DNA of 64,000 bases from Muscardinus avellanarius (taxonomy: Eukaryota; Chordata; Mammalia; Rodentia; Gliridae): NCBI GenBank assembly GCA_963383645.1, contig OY726566.1, forward strand, positions 93,870,529 to 93,934,528, read 5' to 3'. Numbering within the stretch: position 1 is the stretch's first letter; every line of letters starts with the position of its first letter. The notes under the pieces are model-generated. The model was not told the origin of the DNA. It saw nothing but the letters and a program-made list of their open reading frames with translations, and ran no database searches. The position numbers were made by a program, and so were the translations under genes. Of the stretch, positions 11,440 to 22,029 are shown piece after piece.

Positions 11440-12605
11440 GAATGTTTAGAGGGAAGAGAAGACAGACAAATCCTTACACTTATAGACAGTTGATTGTTGA
11501 CAAAGAGCCTAAATCATACACTGGAGGGAAAAAAAACAGCCTTTTCAACAAATGGTGCTGGGAAAATTGAATATCCATATGTAGAAGAATGAAATTTGAC
11601 TTCTCTCACCTTGCACAAAAGTCAACTCAAGATGAATCAAAAACCTAGAAACTAGACCAGAAGCTTTGCAATCAGGAAGAAAACGTATGACCAATTCTCT
11701 AACATATAGGCATTAGTAGAAACTTTCTTAATAAGAACCCCCAAACTCAGAAAGTAAAACCAAGAATCAATAAACGGGATGGCATTAAGTTAAAAACCTA
11801 TACAGCAAAGGAAATAAGCATGGGTCTGAAGAGAGAGCCTACAGAACGGGAAAAAAAATCTTTGCCAGCTACTCCTCTGATAGAGGACTAATATCTAGAA
11901 TATATAAAGAACCCAAAAACTTAACGCTAAACCAAATAACTCAGTTTAAAAGATGGACAAGTGAACTGATTATAGACACTTCTCGAAAAACATTCAGTAT
12001 CATTAGCAATCAGGAAAATGCAAGTCAAAACTACCCTGAGATTCCATCTAACACCAGTTAGAATGGCAGTCATCAAAATACCAAGAGTAGCAAATGCTAG
12101 CAAGGGTGTGAAGAAATAGGAGTGGACAGGAGCTCCACTGTCAATGGGGCTGTAAATTAGTGCAACCACTATGGGAATCAGTGGTCTCAAAAAACTGGGA
12201 GTGGCTGTGTGCAAGTATGTCACTGTCAACATGATTTATATTATGATGTGAGATTATAATGTACCAGTAAAAGCATATTTTAAAAAGACCGGGAATGGAG
12301 CCATCATATGACCCAGCTATACTGTTCTTCTGCACCTTTCCAAACGAATTAAAGTCAAAATACTATAGCGATGCATGTATGTCCATGTTTATAGCAGCAC
12401 AACTCACAGTAGCCAAGATATGGAACAGCCTAGGTATTTGTCAGTAGATGGATGAATAAGGAAAATGTGGTATATCCACACAATAGAATTTTTCTCAGCC
12501 ATTATGCTCAGTGAGATTTGATTAGCCAGTCTCAGAAAGTCAACAGTTGTATGTTTTCTCTCATATGTGGAAGCCAGAGAGAAAATAGGAAACATAAAGG
12601 GCTTT
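11440..12605 (+). mobile_element. L1 ORF2 3' fragment, sense
   Basis: Characteristic L1 ORF2 3' sequence is present: CTTTTCAACAAATGGTGCTG at about 11540, then the region coding a KFDF-like stretch, and finally GTGGTATATCCACACAATAG near 12470. Frameshifts and stops make it non-functional. It lies in the sense direction of the LRGUK intron. Confidence 0.82.
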
Positions 12606-12621
12606 AAATAGATGAGGAGGC

Positions 12622-12872
12622 AGCCAGGCGTGGTGGTGCACGCTTGTAATCCCAGCATTCGGGAGGCTGAGACTGGAGGATCGCGGTTCGCGGACAGCCT
12701 CAGCTACTTAGTGAGGCCCTCCGCAACTCAGTGAGACCTGGTTTCAAAATAAAGAATAAAAAATTGGGCAGGGGTTATAGCTTGGAGGTCAAATGCCTCT
12801 GAGTTCCATCCCCAGACCCGCATAAATAAATAAATAAATAAATAAACAAACAAACAAGCAAACAAATAAATG
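12622..12872 (+). mobile_element. SINE with AAAT-rich tail
   Basis: A complete dimeric SINE followed by an (AAAT/AAAC)n tail at about 12822-12872. It directly follows the L1 fragment. Confidence 0.88.
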
Positions 12873-13837
12873 AGGAGAGAGACAGTAGAAGAGTGGACTA
12901 GGACTGGGGAAGAAATGTGAGTTGGGGCAAAAGGGGAATTGGGGAAGGAAACAGTAGAAATGATGCTACGCCCTTGTATGAAGATAGCAATACCAATCTC
13001 ACTAACGTGTATAGGGAGGGAGTGGGTAGAATGCGGAAGGAAACACACAAAATGCTGTGTGCACGTGTGTCTACAAAGCTCACAACCCAAACGAAGAAAT
13101 AAGACACATATGAAATTAGCACCCCAGGGCTCTTCCAGAAAAATCTGTGATGAAGGAAAAACAAATTCGGTATCTTCTTTGGTCTTATTTTTATTATCTT
13201 CTATCAGAGATTTCTTTTCTCTCTGTTTTTTTTTTCTTTTCTTCCCAAACTACCTCTTATTTACTAAATTCTCTCACCTCACCACCAGAGGACTCACAGT
13301 CTCTGTGGCATCTCAGAGGAACCCCATCAATTTTAAAACTGTGGAGGCTCCAAGCTCACCATTTCAGCTTTGCATCAGAGGGGTTTCCTGCATTTAGACC
13401 CGCGCTCTGCCACACCTGCTATTAACTGCAAAGCCTCCTTTTTGTCTGTGCATGGGGGAGAGGGGACTTTCTTGACCTCAGTATGATCTCTGGACAAGGT
13501 TCATCAAGCAACCAAAGGCACCTATTGGTTGGACAGCTGCTGAGGTCCAGGGTACAGTCTATAGAGTGCAGATATCAGTCATCATCCGATCCTGGAATCA
13601 TTGAATGGGGGGATGCAGAAACATGAGTTTGGGAAAGATTCGTCTCAGATGAGACGCACATCACTTTGGCCAAAGCACCCTCTCCCGAGGCCTGTGGTAG
13701 CAAAGTTCCAGAAGCCTCCTACTTTTCCCTCCCTTTCTTCCTCCCTTCCTTCCCTCCTTCCTTTCTTCCTCCCTCTCTCCTTCCTTTATTCCCTTCCTCT
13801 TTTTCTTCTTCCTTCCTCCCTCCTCCCTTTCTTTTCT
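12873..13837. other. LRGUK intron, partly pyrimidine-rich
   Basis: Bases 13720-13835 are a (CCTT)n-like tract. Bases 12870-13100 resemble an L1 3' end (GAGAGTGGG-type G-rich sequence, then GTGTGTCTACAAAG), which suggests the tail of the preceding L1. No exon was seen. Confidence 0.5.
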
Positions 13838-14024
13838 TCTTTCATTCATACTGGGGACCGAACCATGAGGCATTCTATCTCCAAGCTCCAACCCCAGTCT
13901 ATTTTTATGTTTTATTTTGAAACAGGGTCTTGCTAAGTTGCTGAGGCTGGCCGAGAACCTGTGATCCTCCTGTGTCAGACTCCCAAGTGCCCGAATTACA
14001 GGCATGCGCCACCACACCTGGCTC
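13838..14024 (-). mobile_element. SINE, antisense
   Basis: Inverted ID-like half (GGGGACCGAACCATGAGG) followed by an inverted B1-like half ending in CACCACACCTGGC. Confidence 0.85.
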
Positions 14025-14429
14025 CACCCTGCCCTTTCGCTAATTGAACTATCCTACTCCCACCTCCAAACCTTTACCTTAAAAAACATACTTCTTGTCT
14101 TTGTCCCATTAGGCTTCCTAACCAGCTTCTTTCAACTCATTCCTACAGAAGGCCTTGTCCAATAGGCAACCCAGAAACATTCAGTTGCAGAAAGGAAACC
14201 TGGCACCCAGCTAGAACCTTCAGACACAATGCTCCCTCTGCTTAGAACAGGTTTCCTCCCTCCCCTTCATTTTTAACACCCACCCCCTTCCCCCTTTGTC
14301 TGGTTCTTTATCTCTCAGGTCTTACATGTTGTGCTTCAAGGGGCTCTGTCTTGGCATCACCGATGCACCTGTGTTCCCTTTTATATCACTTCTACAGTTT
14401 TCATGAGGCAGAGGCACGTGTGTGATTAG

Positions 14430-14692
14430 GCAGGCTGAGTAGAATTCCGTTGTGTGTATAGCCTATAATTTTATAATCCATTCTTCTGTTGATGAACATC
14501 TCAGCTGGTTCCAGAGTTTGGCAATTAGGGATCGTGCTGCTATAAACATAGACATGCATGTGTTACTATGATAGTCTGGTTTCAGTTCTTTTGGGTCGAT
14601 ACCAGAGGTGGTAAAGCTGAATCATGGGTCGGTTCACTCTAAGCTTCATCAGGATGTATGATTACAAAGCACCAATAAAAAAAAGTAAATAA
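14430..14692. mobile_element. L1 fragment with inverted 5' part
   Basis: Bases 14440-14640 look like antisense L1 3' sequence (CATTCTTCTGTTGATGAACA). The end, 14650-14690, is a sense L1 3' terminus (GATGTATGATTACAAAGCAC, then an A-rich tail). This is the pattern produced by twin priming. The interval 14025-14430 holds no gene that I can see. Confidence 0.55.
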
Positions 14693-14723
14693 AGATTTTT
14701 TTCTCTCCCCTCCCCTTCTCCAG

Positions 14724-14875
14724 TGGCAGGGATTCCTACCTTTCCATGAAATACTCTACATTACTTCACGCCTATCTGTGGTCAAAAGAATGGCCTTTTC
14801 AGCCTTCAGAGGGCAGTATTTCCTCAATCCCAGGATCAGGAGTAAGTGATAGCGAGGCGGATCAGGCTGTAAAAG
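14724..14875 (+). CDS. LRGUK: LRGUK, penultimate coding exon
   Basis: One base, 50 codons and one base lie between the strong acceptor CCCTTCTCCAG and donor AAG|GTATGAG. The reading is SGRDSYLSMKYSTLLHAYLW, followed by a Ser/Gly-rich stretch (GSISSIPGSGVSDSE) that is probably disordered. T at 14724 completes Ser from the previous exon, and G at 14875 completes Glu with the final exon. A second good donor, GGA|GTAAGT at 14842, lies inside the exon. Its use would bring an immediate stop in the final exon, so the longer form is taken as the coding one. Confidence 0.8.
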
Positions 14876-15030
14876 GTATGAGTTGTTTTATATATAGTTC
14901 TATAAATATGTATTATGTTCTTAAGTTTCTGTTTCTCTTAACATTCTCTATTATTTTAATTAAACGAAGTAGGGTGTATTATGCCCCCCTCTCCATTGTT
15001 ATAGATGAGGAACAAAATTTCGGAAGGTTA

Positions 15031-15045
15031 GAAATATGCCTACAG
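15031..15045. repeat. 5' target-site duplication of the L1/HAL1-like insertion
   Basis: GAAATATGCCTACAG here is repeated exactly at 17839-17853. With the preceding A the duplication is 16 bp. Confidence 0.95.
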
Positions 15046-15836
15046 ACTTCCGGGAAGATGGCGACCGAGAAAAGCGGGGCTTAAGAGTCCCGCTAACAAC
15101 CAATCTCCATTACCACAAAAAGAGCGCCTTTCATAGCCAGAAAACACCATCACCAGAAAAACAAAAAAAACCACCAGGCTCCAGAGAGAAAGCGGACTGA
15201 TAACAGAGCTCAGGGCCACAGAGGAGACACACGCGCCCGAGGACGCGGCAGCAGCGCCATACTGCCGGCGGCAGCGGCGAATTCAACTGACGGCTACAGC
15301 AAGCCAGGTGAGCCGCTGCGGAACAGCCAGGCGGGATCTTTCGGCGCAGAGAGGATTTAAAGCTCCCAGTGGCTGAACTCAGCACACGCTGCAGGGATTC
15401 AGAGTGGAAATCAAAACCAGAGAAGAAAAAATACGCCAGCCTCATGGCCGAGGGCGTGGCAGAGGCGCCATATTGCCACCGGCGGCGGCAGCAGCAGTGA
15501 ATTCACTGAGTCCAGTACAGCTACATCTGCATACTCAAGAACAGTGAGTCAAATTGTGGGCCACAGAGGAGAAATCGCAGTATTGTGCCTCCTGGGACTT
15601 GACCCAGTGAGGGAGTGGTGGTGGCAGAGATATCACACCATAGGAGAACGTGCAACCTGGCACCCCCCATAGTTTAAAGCAGCCTCTATCGACTCCCTGG
15701 GTCGGAGACTCTGTGATACAACACAGTAAAGAAGTAGTGGGGTCTGAGATAATACAGACTCGAGATCCAGAGCACCTTAAGTGAAGCCATAGTGACCCAA
15801 GGGAAGAACCCAGAGAAGGCACAAACCTCCGAAATC
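15046..15836 (+). promoter_or_regulatory. 5'UTR/promoter of the L1/HAL1-like element
   Basis: The first bases carry CTTCCGG (ETS-like) and AAGATGGCG (YY1-like), the latter a typical L1 5'-end motif. Two related GC-rich blocks, at 15236-15300 and 15443-15510, share GGCAG..GCGCCATA.TGCC and a following AATTCA..TGA, which looks like a duplicated promoter unit about 205 bp apart. Confidence 0.7.
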
Positions 15837-16754
15837 ATGGGAAAGAGGAATAACACTGGAGTAATGAATGTGCACAACCCCACAACATCAGAACCTGATA
15901 AAACAGAAAATCAGAGATTTCTAGAAGATCAAATCAGGAAAATAACTGTAGAAATAATAGAGGTGCTTCGAAAAGAACTCAGAGAGAGCCAAAAAGAGAT
16001 AAAGGATGCAATTAATGAAGTAAAGGCCTCAATTCAAAGCACAAACAACCGATTAGACCACATGGAGAACAGAATCTCGCTCTTAGAAGATGAGCAATCC
16101 AAAAATGAATGCATAGTTTCTAATCTAGAAAAAGATATCCAACAGCAGGAATCTGACATTGAAGAAATATGGGCCCATCTTAAGAGAGCTAACCTAAGAA
16201 TAATTGGAATAGAGGAGGGAAAAGAAAGTGATACCAAAGGGATCAACAATCTCTTCAAGGAAGTAATAGCAGAAAATTTTCCAAATATAGAGCAAGAGGT
16301 TGATACACAGATCCAGGAAACTTATAGAACTCCCTTTAGACAGGATCGGAGAAGAGGATCCCCACGCCATATAATTGTCAAAATGACCAATGTGGAAGCC
16401 AAGCAGAGAATCTTAAAGGCAACAAAAACAAAGGGCCAAGTGACATTCAGAGGCAAACCAATTAGAATCACTCCAGACTTCCCAAACCAAGTCATGAGAG
16501 CCAGAAGGGCTTGGAGGAACATATTCCAAACTCTGAAAGAAAACAACTTCCAGCCAAAAATTTCCTATCCAGCAAAACTTTCTATCAAATTAGATGGGGA
16601 AATAAGAAGCTTCCATGACAAACAGAAACTGAAGGAATTTATGTCTTCAAAACCAGCGCTAGAGAAAATACTCAAAGAGATTAACTACAAAGAAGAAATA
16701 GGTAACACTCACCAGAACCAGAGAAACAAGATTTTCCATCCAACAGACAACTAA
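15837..16754 (+). CDS. L1-type ORF1 protein, intact
   Basis: 305 codons start at the ATG in ATCATGGGA, which has A at -3 and G at +4; the frame continues upstream but has no earlier ATG. L1 ORF1 proteins are trimeric RNA-binding chaperones that package L1 RNA in cytoplasmic particles. A basic N-terminus is followed by a heptad-like coiled coil at about residues 30-120. Next comes an RRM-like region with SPRHIIVKMTNVEAKQRIL, and then the C-terminal domain with NFQPKISYPAKLSIKLDGE. The length is slightly below the ~340 residues usual for primate ORF1p. No internal stop or frameshift is present, which suggests recent origin or selection in the source copy. The ORF2 that normally follows within about 100 bp is absent. 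Confidence 0.92.
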   Translation: MGKRNNTGVMNVHNPTTSEPDKTENQRFLEDQIRKITVEIIEVLRKELRESQKEIKDAINEVKASIQSTNNRLDHMENRISLLEDEQSKNECIVSNLEKDIQQQESDIEEIWAHLKRANLRIIGIEEGKESDTKGINNLFKEVIAENFPNIEQEVDTQIQETYRTPFRQDRRRGSPRHIIVKMTNVEAKQRILKATKTKGQVTFRGKPIRITPDFPNQVMRARRAWRNIFQTLKENNFQPKISYPAKLSIKLDGEIRSFHDKQKLKEFMSSKPALEKILKEINYKEEIGNTHQNQRNKIFHPTDN

Positions 16755-16849
16755 GATTGGTTATCTGTGGAGATTCATTATTTATGTTAGTCTTTTACCT
16801 ATCTCTAAGTTGTATTGTTTGCCTTTATTGTTGTTAATTTTTAGGATTT

Positions 16850-17480
16850 CTAGTTGGAATATTAATATACCTTCAGATATAGCATTTGGAAATATTTTAT
16901 CCAATTCTATTAGTAACTTTTAACTCTGTTTACATTGTCTTTGGATATACAATATTTTTTTTATTTTTTAGGGAGTTTGTATATTCTTCTGTTGCCTGTG
17001 CCATTGAAATCATATCCAAGAAATCACTGCCAATTTCAATGTTGTGAGGTTTTATGACCCAGATTTTCTCCTAAAAGTTTATAGTCTTAAGATTTATATT
17101 TAGGTCTTTTATCTAGTTTGAGTTAATACTTGTATGTGGGATTAGGTAAGGGTCCAATTTTATTCTTTTCCATGTAATTATTATTTTTCAACAATATTTA
17201 GTTAAAAGATTATTATTTCCACCACCAAATGTTCGTGGAAACCTTGTCAAAAATAACTTGACAATATAGGGAAGAATTTAGCTCTAGGCTTGTATTTAAC
17301 TCCAATGGTCTATATATCTGCCTTTAGAACAGTACTACACTGTTTCAATTATTGTAGCTTTATATGGTTTGAAATCAGAAAATATATATCTGCTAGCTTT
17401 GTTCTTTTTCAAGATCGTTTTGGGTATCTAGAATTCATACTCCATATTAGGATAGATTTTTTTCTGAAAAATAAATATAT
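16850..17480 (-). mobile_element. Old L1 ORF2 fragment in antisense, inside the younger L1/HAL1-like element
   Basis: The plus strand shows antisense ORF2 landmarks: TTCTGTTGCCTGTG, ATATCCAAGAAATCACTGCC, TTAGGTAAGGGTCCAATTTT and ACACTGTTTCAATTATTGTAG. It is clearly more decayed than ORF1 next to it. Identification is from memory of L1 consensus features. Confidence 0.7.
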
Positions 17481-17804
17481 AAATATATGATAGTTTCACC
17501 TAAAAAAAACAGAAAAAAATATGCTCTAGTAAGAAAGAAAGCAAAAAGAAATATTGAAATGCTATCTTTAAATCATCAAACGCTTGGTATCAGACAAATG
17601 AAACTGTTATGTGAGATTATCATTTTTAATTTTGGATAAATTGCTATAATACTAGATGTCAACCACTAAGCCAAGCATGGGAAGGAGGGATGGGGAGAGA
17701 ATGGGGTGGGGATCGGGTGGGGGCTGACTGGGCGATGTGTGCATGTATGTCTACAAAAGTTTGTATCCCACTATGATGTATGAATACAGTGCACCAATAA
17801 AATA

Positions 17805-17838
<34 letters not shown>

Positions 17839-17840
<2 letters not shown>

Positions 17841-17853
17841 AATATGCCTACAG
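17839..17853. repeat. 3' target-site duplication of the L1/HAL1-like insertion
   Basis: Exact repeat of 15031-15045, directly after the A-tail. Confidence 0.95.
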
Positions 17854-20253
17854 TCACCTAGCCAGATAGAGTGGATGCTTCTGCTCTTCCCACCCGGACA
17901 CGCCACCTGCTGGGTCCTGGATGCAAAGCACATGATCTCTGGAGGAGGTCTATGTGACTCAGACTCCATCCAGGGAAGGTGAAGAGAAGCACAGAGGGTT
18001 TCGAGTTGCTCCGCAGTCTCCTACAGTGGAGGTTGGCAGAATTCTGCTTGTTTTAGGATTGAAGACTCTGGCCCAGGTCCCCCCCCCCTTCACCCTCTTT
18101 TTGCCCCTTTCTCCCCAGCAAACATTTGAATGTGCACGTGCAGGCAGAGACGACGGGATAGCCACTTTAGTTTTCTCTCTGGATGCAGTGGCAATGCTCA
18201 TGATAACATTGAGTAAAGACCTTAAACAGTATGGAAAAACTAGAGGTAAAAATGGGAATGAAGAAAACAACCCTGGTGTCAGGTTGGAAGGTGGCACTCT
18301 GTGAGTAACTGATAGAGGAATGGGTAATTGGGAGAAATCTCCAGAAGCTACGGAGTCACCATTGTTAGCCTTTGGGATTTTTTTTTTCCTGAACCCAGAA
18401 GAGGATGTCCTGCCTGATCTCCTACTTGCTTAGGGATCGGAGGAACCAGAAAGAGATCGACTTATTAGGTTGCCCAGGACAAGAGGACACAGTGGATGTC
18501 ATTACCAAAAGGAAGGGGTTACTGAGGCAGTCAGTTCAAACATAGACTTCTCTCTTCGGCTATAGTTGTATTCAGGAAAGCTGGCCAAAATAAGATGTTT
18601 TTAAGAATTTTACTCATATAGGATTTGCAACAAGGATTAGAATTCTAAGACCACACCTGTAGGAAATAATCCCAAATTATTAAGTAGGTCATCTTACAGA
18701 AAGTAAGAAATGTTCTAAAAACTCCTTTAAAGTTGTGTCCTCCTTCTCAGAGGCTTCCCATAAGACAGTGTTCCCAGACTTTCCCCATCTCATTTTTTCT
18801 CATCATTTCATAAATAGCACTTAGAGTCAGACACTGCTTTTTAAACAGCGTAGAAACTGAGCAAACTGGGACTATCATATATATGGTGTGGTACAGTACA
18901 AAGAGCATTAGATCAGGAATCAAAAGACCCGAGTGAGTTCTAGCTCTTTATGTCTGACTACATAATGTTGGGCCAGCCAGTTAATGTTTAAGCCTTTGGA
19001 ATAACAATATATAGCCTATAACATGGTATCATCATATATTACTATAGCACATAAGTGTATCATACTGTAACATATAATATGGCACCAGATAAAATGAGGT
19101 AGAAGGCAAGTAAGAAGTAAAGTCCCAGATACACGCTAGCTATCGTGATGGCAAGTATTTGCACATGTAGCAAGAAATTGTGGGTGTTTTTCTTCCGGGG
19201 TGGTGGCCTCTGTAGATTTATTTTGTTCCTTTGAACGTACCTTGTTTTTCTGTGTCTTTGTATGCCTTGTGCCCTTTTGTTGAAAAATTGACCATCTGAA
19301 GAAACAGCCATCTGCCCAATGTTGGAGGCTAGCTCAGTGTAGAGGGAGGCCTTCATTAATTAGCTCAAGCAAATTTATTATTTATAGCTCAGTTTACAAA
19401 GTATGCTCTTTATCCCTACATCATAACTTAATAGATCTTTGCAGGACCCTTCTGGGTATGCATTTCCCCAGGGCCCAGCCCCCTCCTGATTCTTTAGTAT
19501 ACAAAGCTGCTTTACAGTGTCTTAACTTTCCTAAGGGTCTTACTTCTGCTTCTCCCGGGGGCTTTCGTTTTTCTATTGTGTTCTTCGGTTGTGTCCCTCA
19601 GTTTATAGTCCACTCGTGTTTGCCTGAGCCCTTCCTACTGCTTCCTGTGGCTTCCCCTAGTTTGAGATCCCAACTGTTCCTCTTTTAGCCATCTGAACTC
19701 TACGCTATGCGACACTGACAAATCTGGCAGCCCTGAGACAGGTTAGAACATGGCAAAATAGGTATGTTTTACTATCTCTGGTTCACAGAAGAATACAGTG
19801 GGCCTGCACTTACCCCAAACTACTTTGTGGGGCTCTGGGCCATGTTGGATCAAGGGTGAATAAAACAACATAAAATTTTATTCCATTTTGAATGTGGCTT
19901 CCTCTTGACTGGGCATTCATTTGCCTGCATATAATGGTGAAAGAATGTCACTTTGGGGCATCGTTACAGAGGGTATAAGCAGGGTAGATGAACAGCGTAG
20001 CAATTACTTCCTGTAAAAACTTTCTGGTCATTGGGAAAGTCTTCACAAGCTAAGACTTGTCCAACTATGCACATGATACATCCGACTACATCCCCTGTTT
20101 TTTCTTTGAATGTCATTTATTCCTTATAGTTTGTCATGAATGAATTCTAAAACGTCTTGTGCTCACATCATGTAGTGCTTATTTTGTTTGTTTAGTGGGT
20201 ACCAAAGGATTAACTATATGTTCTATATCTTTATCTTTCTTAATCCTCTACAG
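17854..20253. other. Last LRGUK intron, unique sequence
   Basis: About 2.4 kb with no clear SINE or L1. Overlapping opposite-strand frames at 17954-18304 have no splice or homology support. The stretch ends in acceptor AATCCTCTACAG. Confidence 0.5.
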
Positions 20254-20384
20254 AACTAAATGTACAAACATCTTCACCAGAAAAAGAGTCTACCCAATAC
20301 AAAAGACAATCAGTTCCGGTCATAAGCCGCCTTGGATCCAACATCAAACCCACCCTCCCTCCAATCCCTCAGGGCCGGAAATAG
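20254..20384 (+). CDS. LRGUK: LRGUK, terminal coding exon with stop
   Basis: After acceptor CTCTACAG, AA completes a Glu codon begun by the final G of the exon at 14724-14875. Forty-two codons follow, then TAG at 20382-20384. The tail is rich in Ser, Gln and Pro (QTSSPEKESTQYKRQSVPV) and ends PTLPPIPQGRK, a proline-rich end that I associate with LRGUK. The four exons here total 498 coding bases, 165 residues plus stop, the last fifth of a protein of about 825 residues in human. The 3'UTR must start at 20385; I see no strong AATAAA in the next few hundred bases, so its end is not placed. Confidence 0.82.
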
Positions 20385-21217
20385 ACCAGCACTTGACATC
20401 TGATCTTACATATGGAAAACCTGCCTCGATCGAGTCCAGCCCTTTTGTCTTACCCGGCTGTGTGTCTCACTCAACCAATTATCTACAAGAGAATGTTTCA
20501 CCAGCTTTAATTTTCTTAATTTAATTTCTTAATTTAATTTCTATTGTGATTTTTCTAAACAGTGTCCTTTATTTATTTCATCTTTTATTATTTTTCTTGT
20601 CTTTAAATATGAGTCATTCTTAACTTTGTAAAATATCATTTCAATTTTTCCCCATAACTTTAAATGATTTTTTCCAGCGGCTTCTTGCTCTGAAATATCA
20701 GATGGTAAAATCTCCTAAGATAGCTGTATTACTCTGTACGTAGTAGTGTTTTGATAATTTTGACTGAGATTACACTCTTCATACTTCAATATGTCCATTT
20801 GTAATATTAGTGTATACTCTAGAGGGTTTAATTCTTTTGTTCTAATTATGAAAGGATTGTGAAGTTTCATTTAACTTGTGACCAACACGATATCAACAGC
20901 CTCTTTCAAAGAAATTAGTTAATTTAACTTGGGGGAATTTTTTTTACTTGCTTTAGTAATATGAAAGAATGAACAGTATCAGATAATTCTTTTATTTCAC
21001 CCTCTCCAGATACTGATTATGTCTTGCTTGTCATTCGAAATATTTTAAAACAACTTTCTTCATCTTATGATTTCACTCCCTGCCTTTTGCGGAAAAAAAA
21101 AATTATTGAATGATAACCGATAAAGCTGAGGTTCAGCTAATATATGCCAATAGGGCTATCCTGGTTGCTAAAACATTGAAGCCCATCCCTTTGGATTGGT
21201 AAATGATTTCTTTTTCT
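20385..21217 (+). other. LRGUK 3'UTR and downstream AT-rich DNA
   Basis: The part next to the stop is transcribed 3'UTR. A short TTAATTTAATTTCTTAATTTAATTT direct repeat lies at about 20516-20541. No further gene was seen. Confidence 0.5.
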
Positions 21218-21735
21218 TTTTCTTTTACTTTTTTGGTGGTACTGGGGGTGGAACCCAGGGGCTTTTCTACCTCCAGGCTATACTCCCAGACATATTTTAT
21301 ACTTTTATTTGGAAACCAGGTCTCACTAAGTTGCTGAGAGCCTCACTCAGTAGCTGAGGCTGGCTTTGAACCTGCGCGATCCTCCTGTCTCAGCCTCCCA
21401 AGCATGGGGATTACAAGCGTGTGCCACCATGACTAAATGATTTATTTTCTAAGTCTTTTGTGTCTGACGACTAGTGGTAACAAGAGCCTCCACAAGATAC
21501 TGCACTAATTGTTATTATTAATTTTTTTTTTTGCAGTAATGGGGATGAAACCCAGGGGCATTCTACCTCCATACACCCCCCAGCCCTATTTTTTATTTTT
21601 TATTTTGAAACAGAGTCTCTCTAAGTTGTGAAGGGCCTCTCTAAGTAGCCAAGGCTAGCCATGAACCTGTCATCCTCCCATCTCAGCCTCCTAAGCACTG
21701 GGAATACAAGCATGTGCCACCATGCCTGGTTTAAA
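21218..21735 (-). mobile_element. Two antisense SINEs
   Basis: Complete elements lie at about 21218-21432 and 21523-21735, each with the inverted ID half first. The first carries a duplicated internal block (CTAAGTTGCTGAGAGCCTCACTCAGTAGCTGAGG). Confidence 0.85.
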
Positions 21736-22029
21736 TATTTTAATAACCAGAATCCTTTAATGACTTCTCCTTTCAAAATATTAGTCCCCTCTAATAACTT
21801 CTTTTCTATGACTTAGACTTGGATATAACATGATTTGCTACTGGCTCCATTCTTCCTCCTAGCCTGGATCTTAAGAGGAGCTTGTTAAAGTTCTTTCTTG
21901 GGTGCTGTGGGAGGAGACACCAGTGAGGTTTCACTCCCCTCTTTCCCACTCTGAATGTATGTAGAGGCTGAGTGGGAAACTTGAACTCCTACCTCCACCT
22001 AGCACTACCGTGTCTTGCCCCAGGAGCAT

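Larger units (their letters stand above)
15046..17838 (+). mobile_element. Young L1/HAL1-like element: 5'UTR, ORF1, no ORF2, 3'UTR, poly(A)
   Basis: The element is flanked by a 16-bp perfect target-site duplication and ends in an A-tail of about 29 bases. It has a GC-rich 5'UTR of about 790 bp starting ACTTCCGGGAAGATGGCGAC, with ETS-like and YY1-like motifs. It also has an intact ORF1 and a 3' terminus (about 17640-17809) with ACTAAGCCAAGCATGG and GTGCACCAATAAAAT. No reverse transcriptase or endonuclease frame is present. Bases about 16850-17480 instead read as an old L1 ORF2 fragment in antisense. An L1 with ORF1 alone matches the HAL1 (half-L1) description. It could move only with enzymes supplied in trans. 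It sits in an LRGUK intron, 170 bp past the exon, in gene orientation. Confidence 0.88.

Noticed and set aside
15792..15836. Longer version of the L1 ORF1 starting at 15792
   Set aside because: The frame there begins with GTG. The first ATG is at 15837 and has a good start context.
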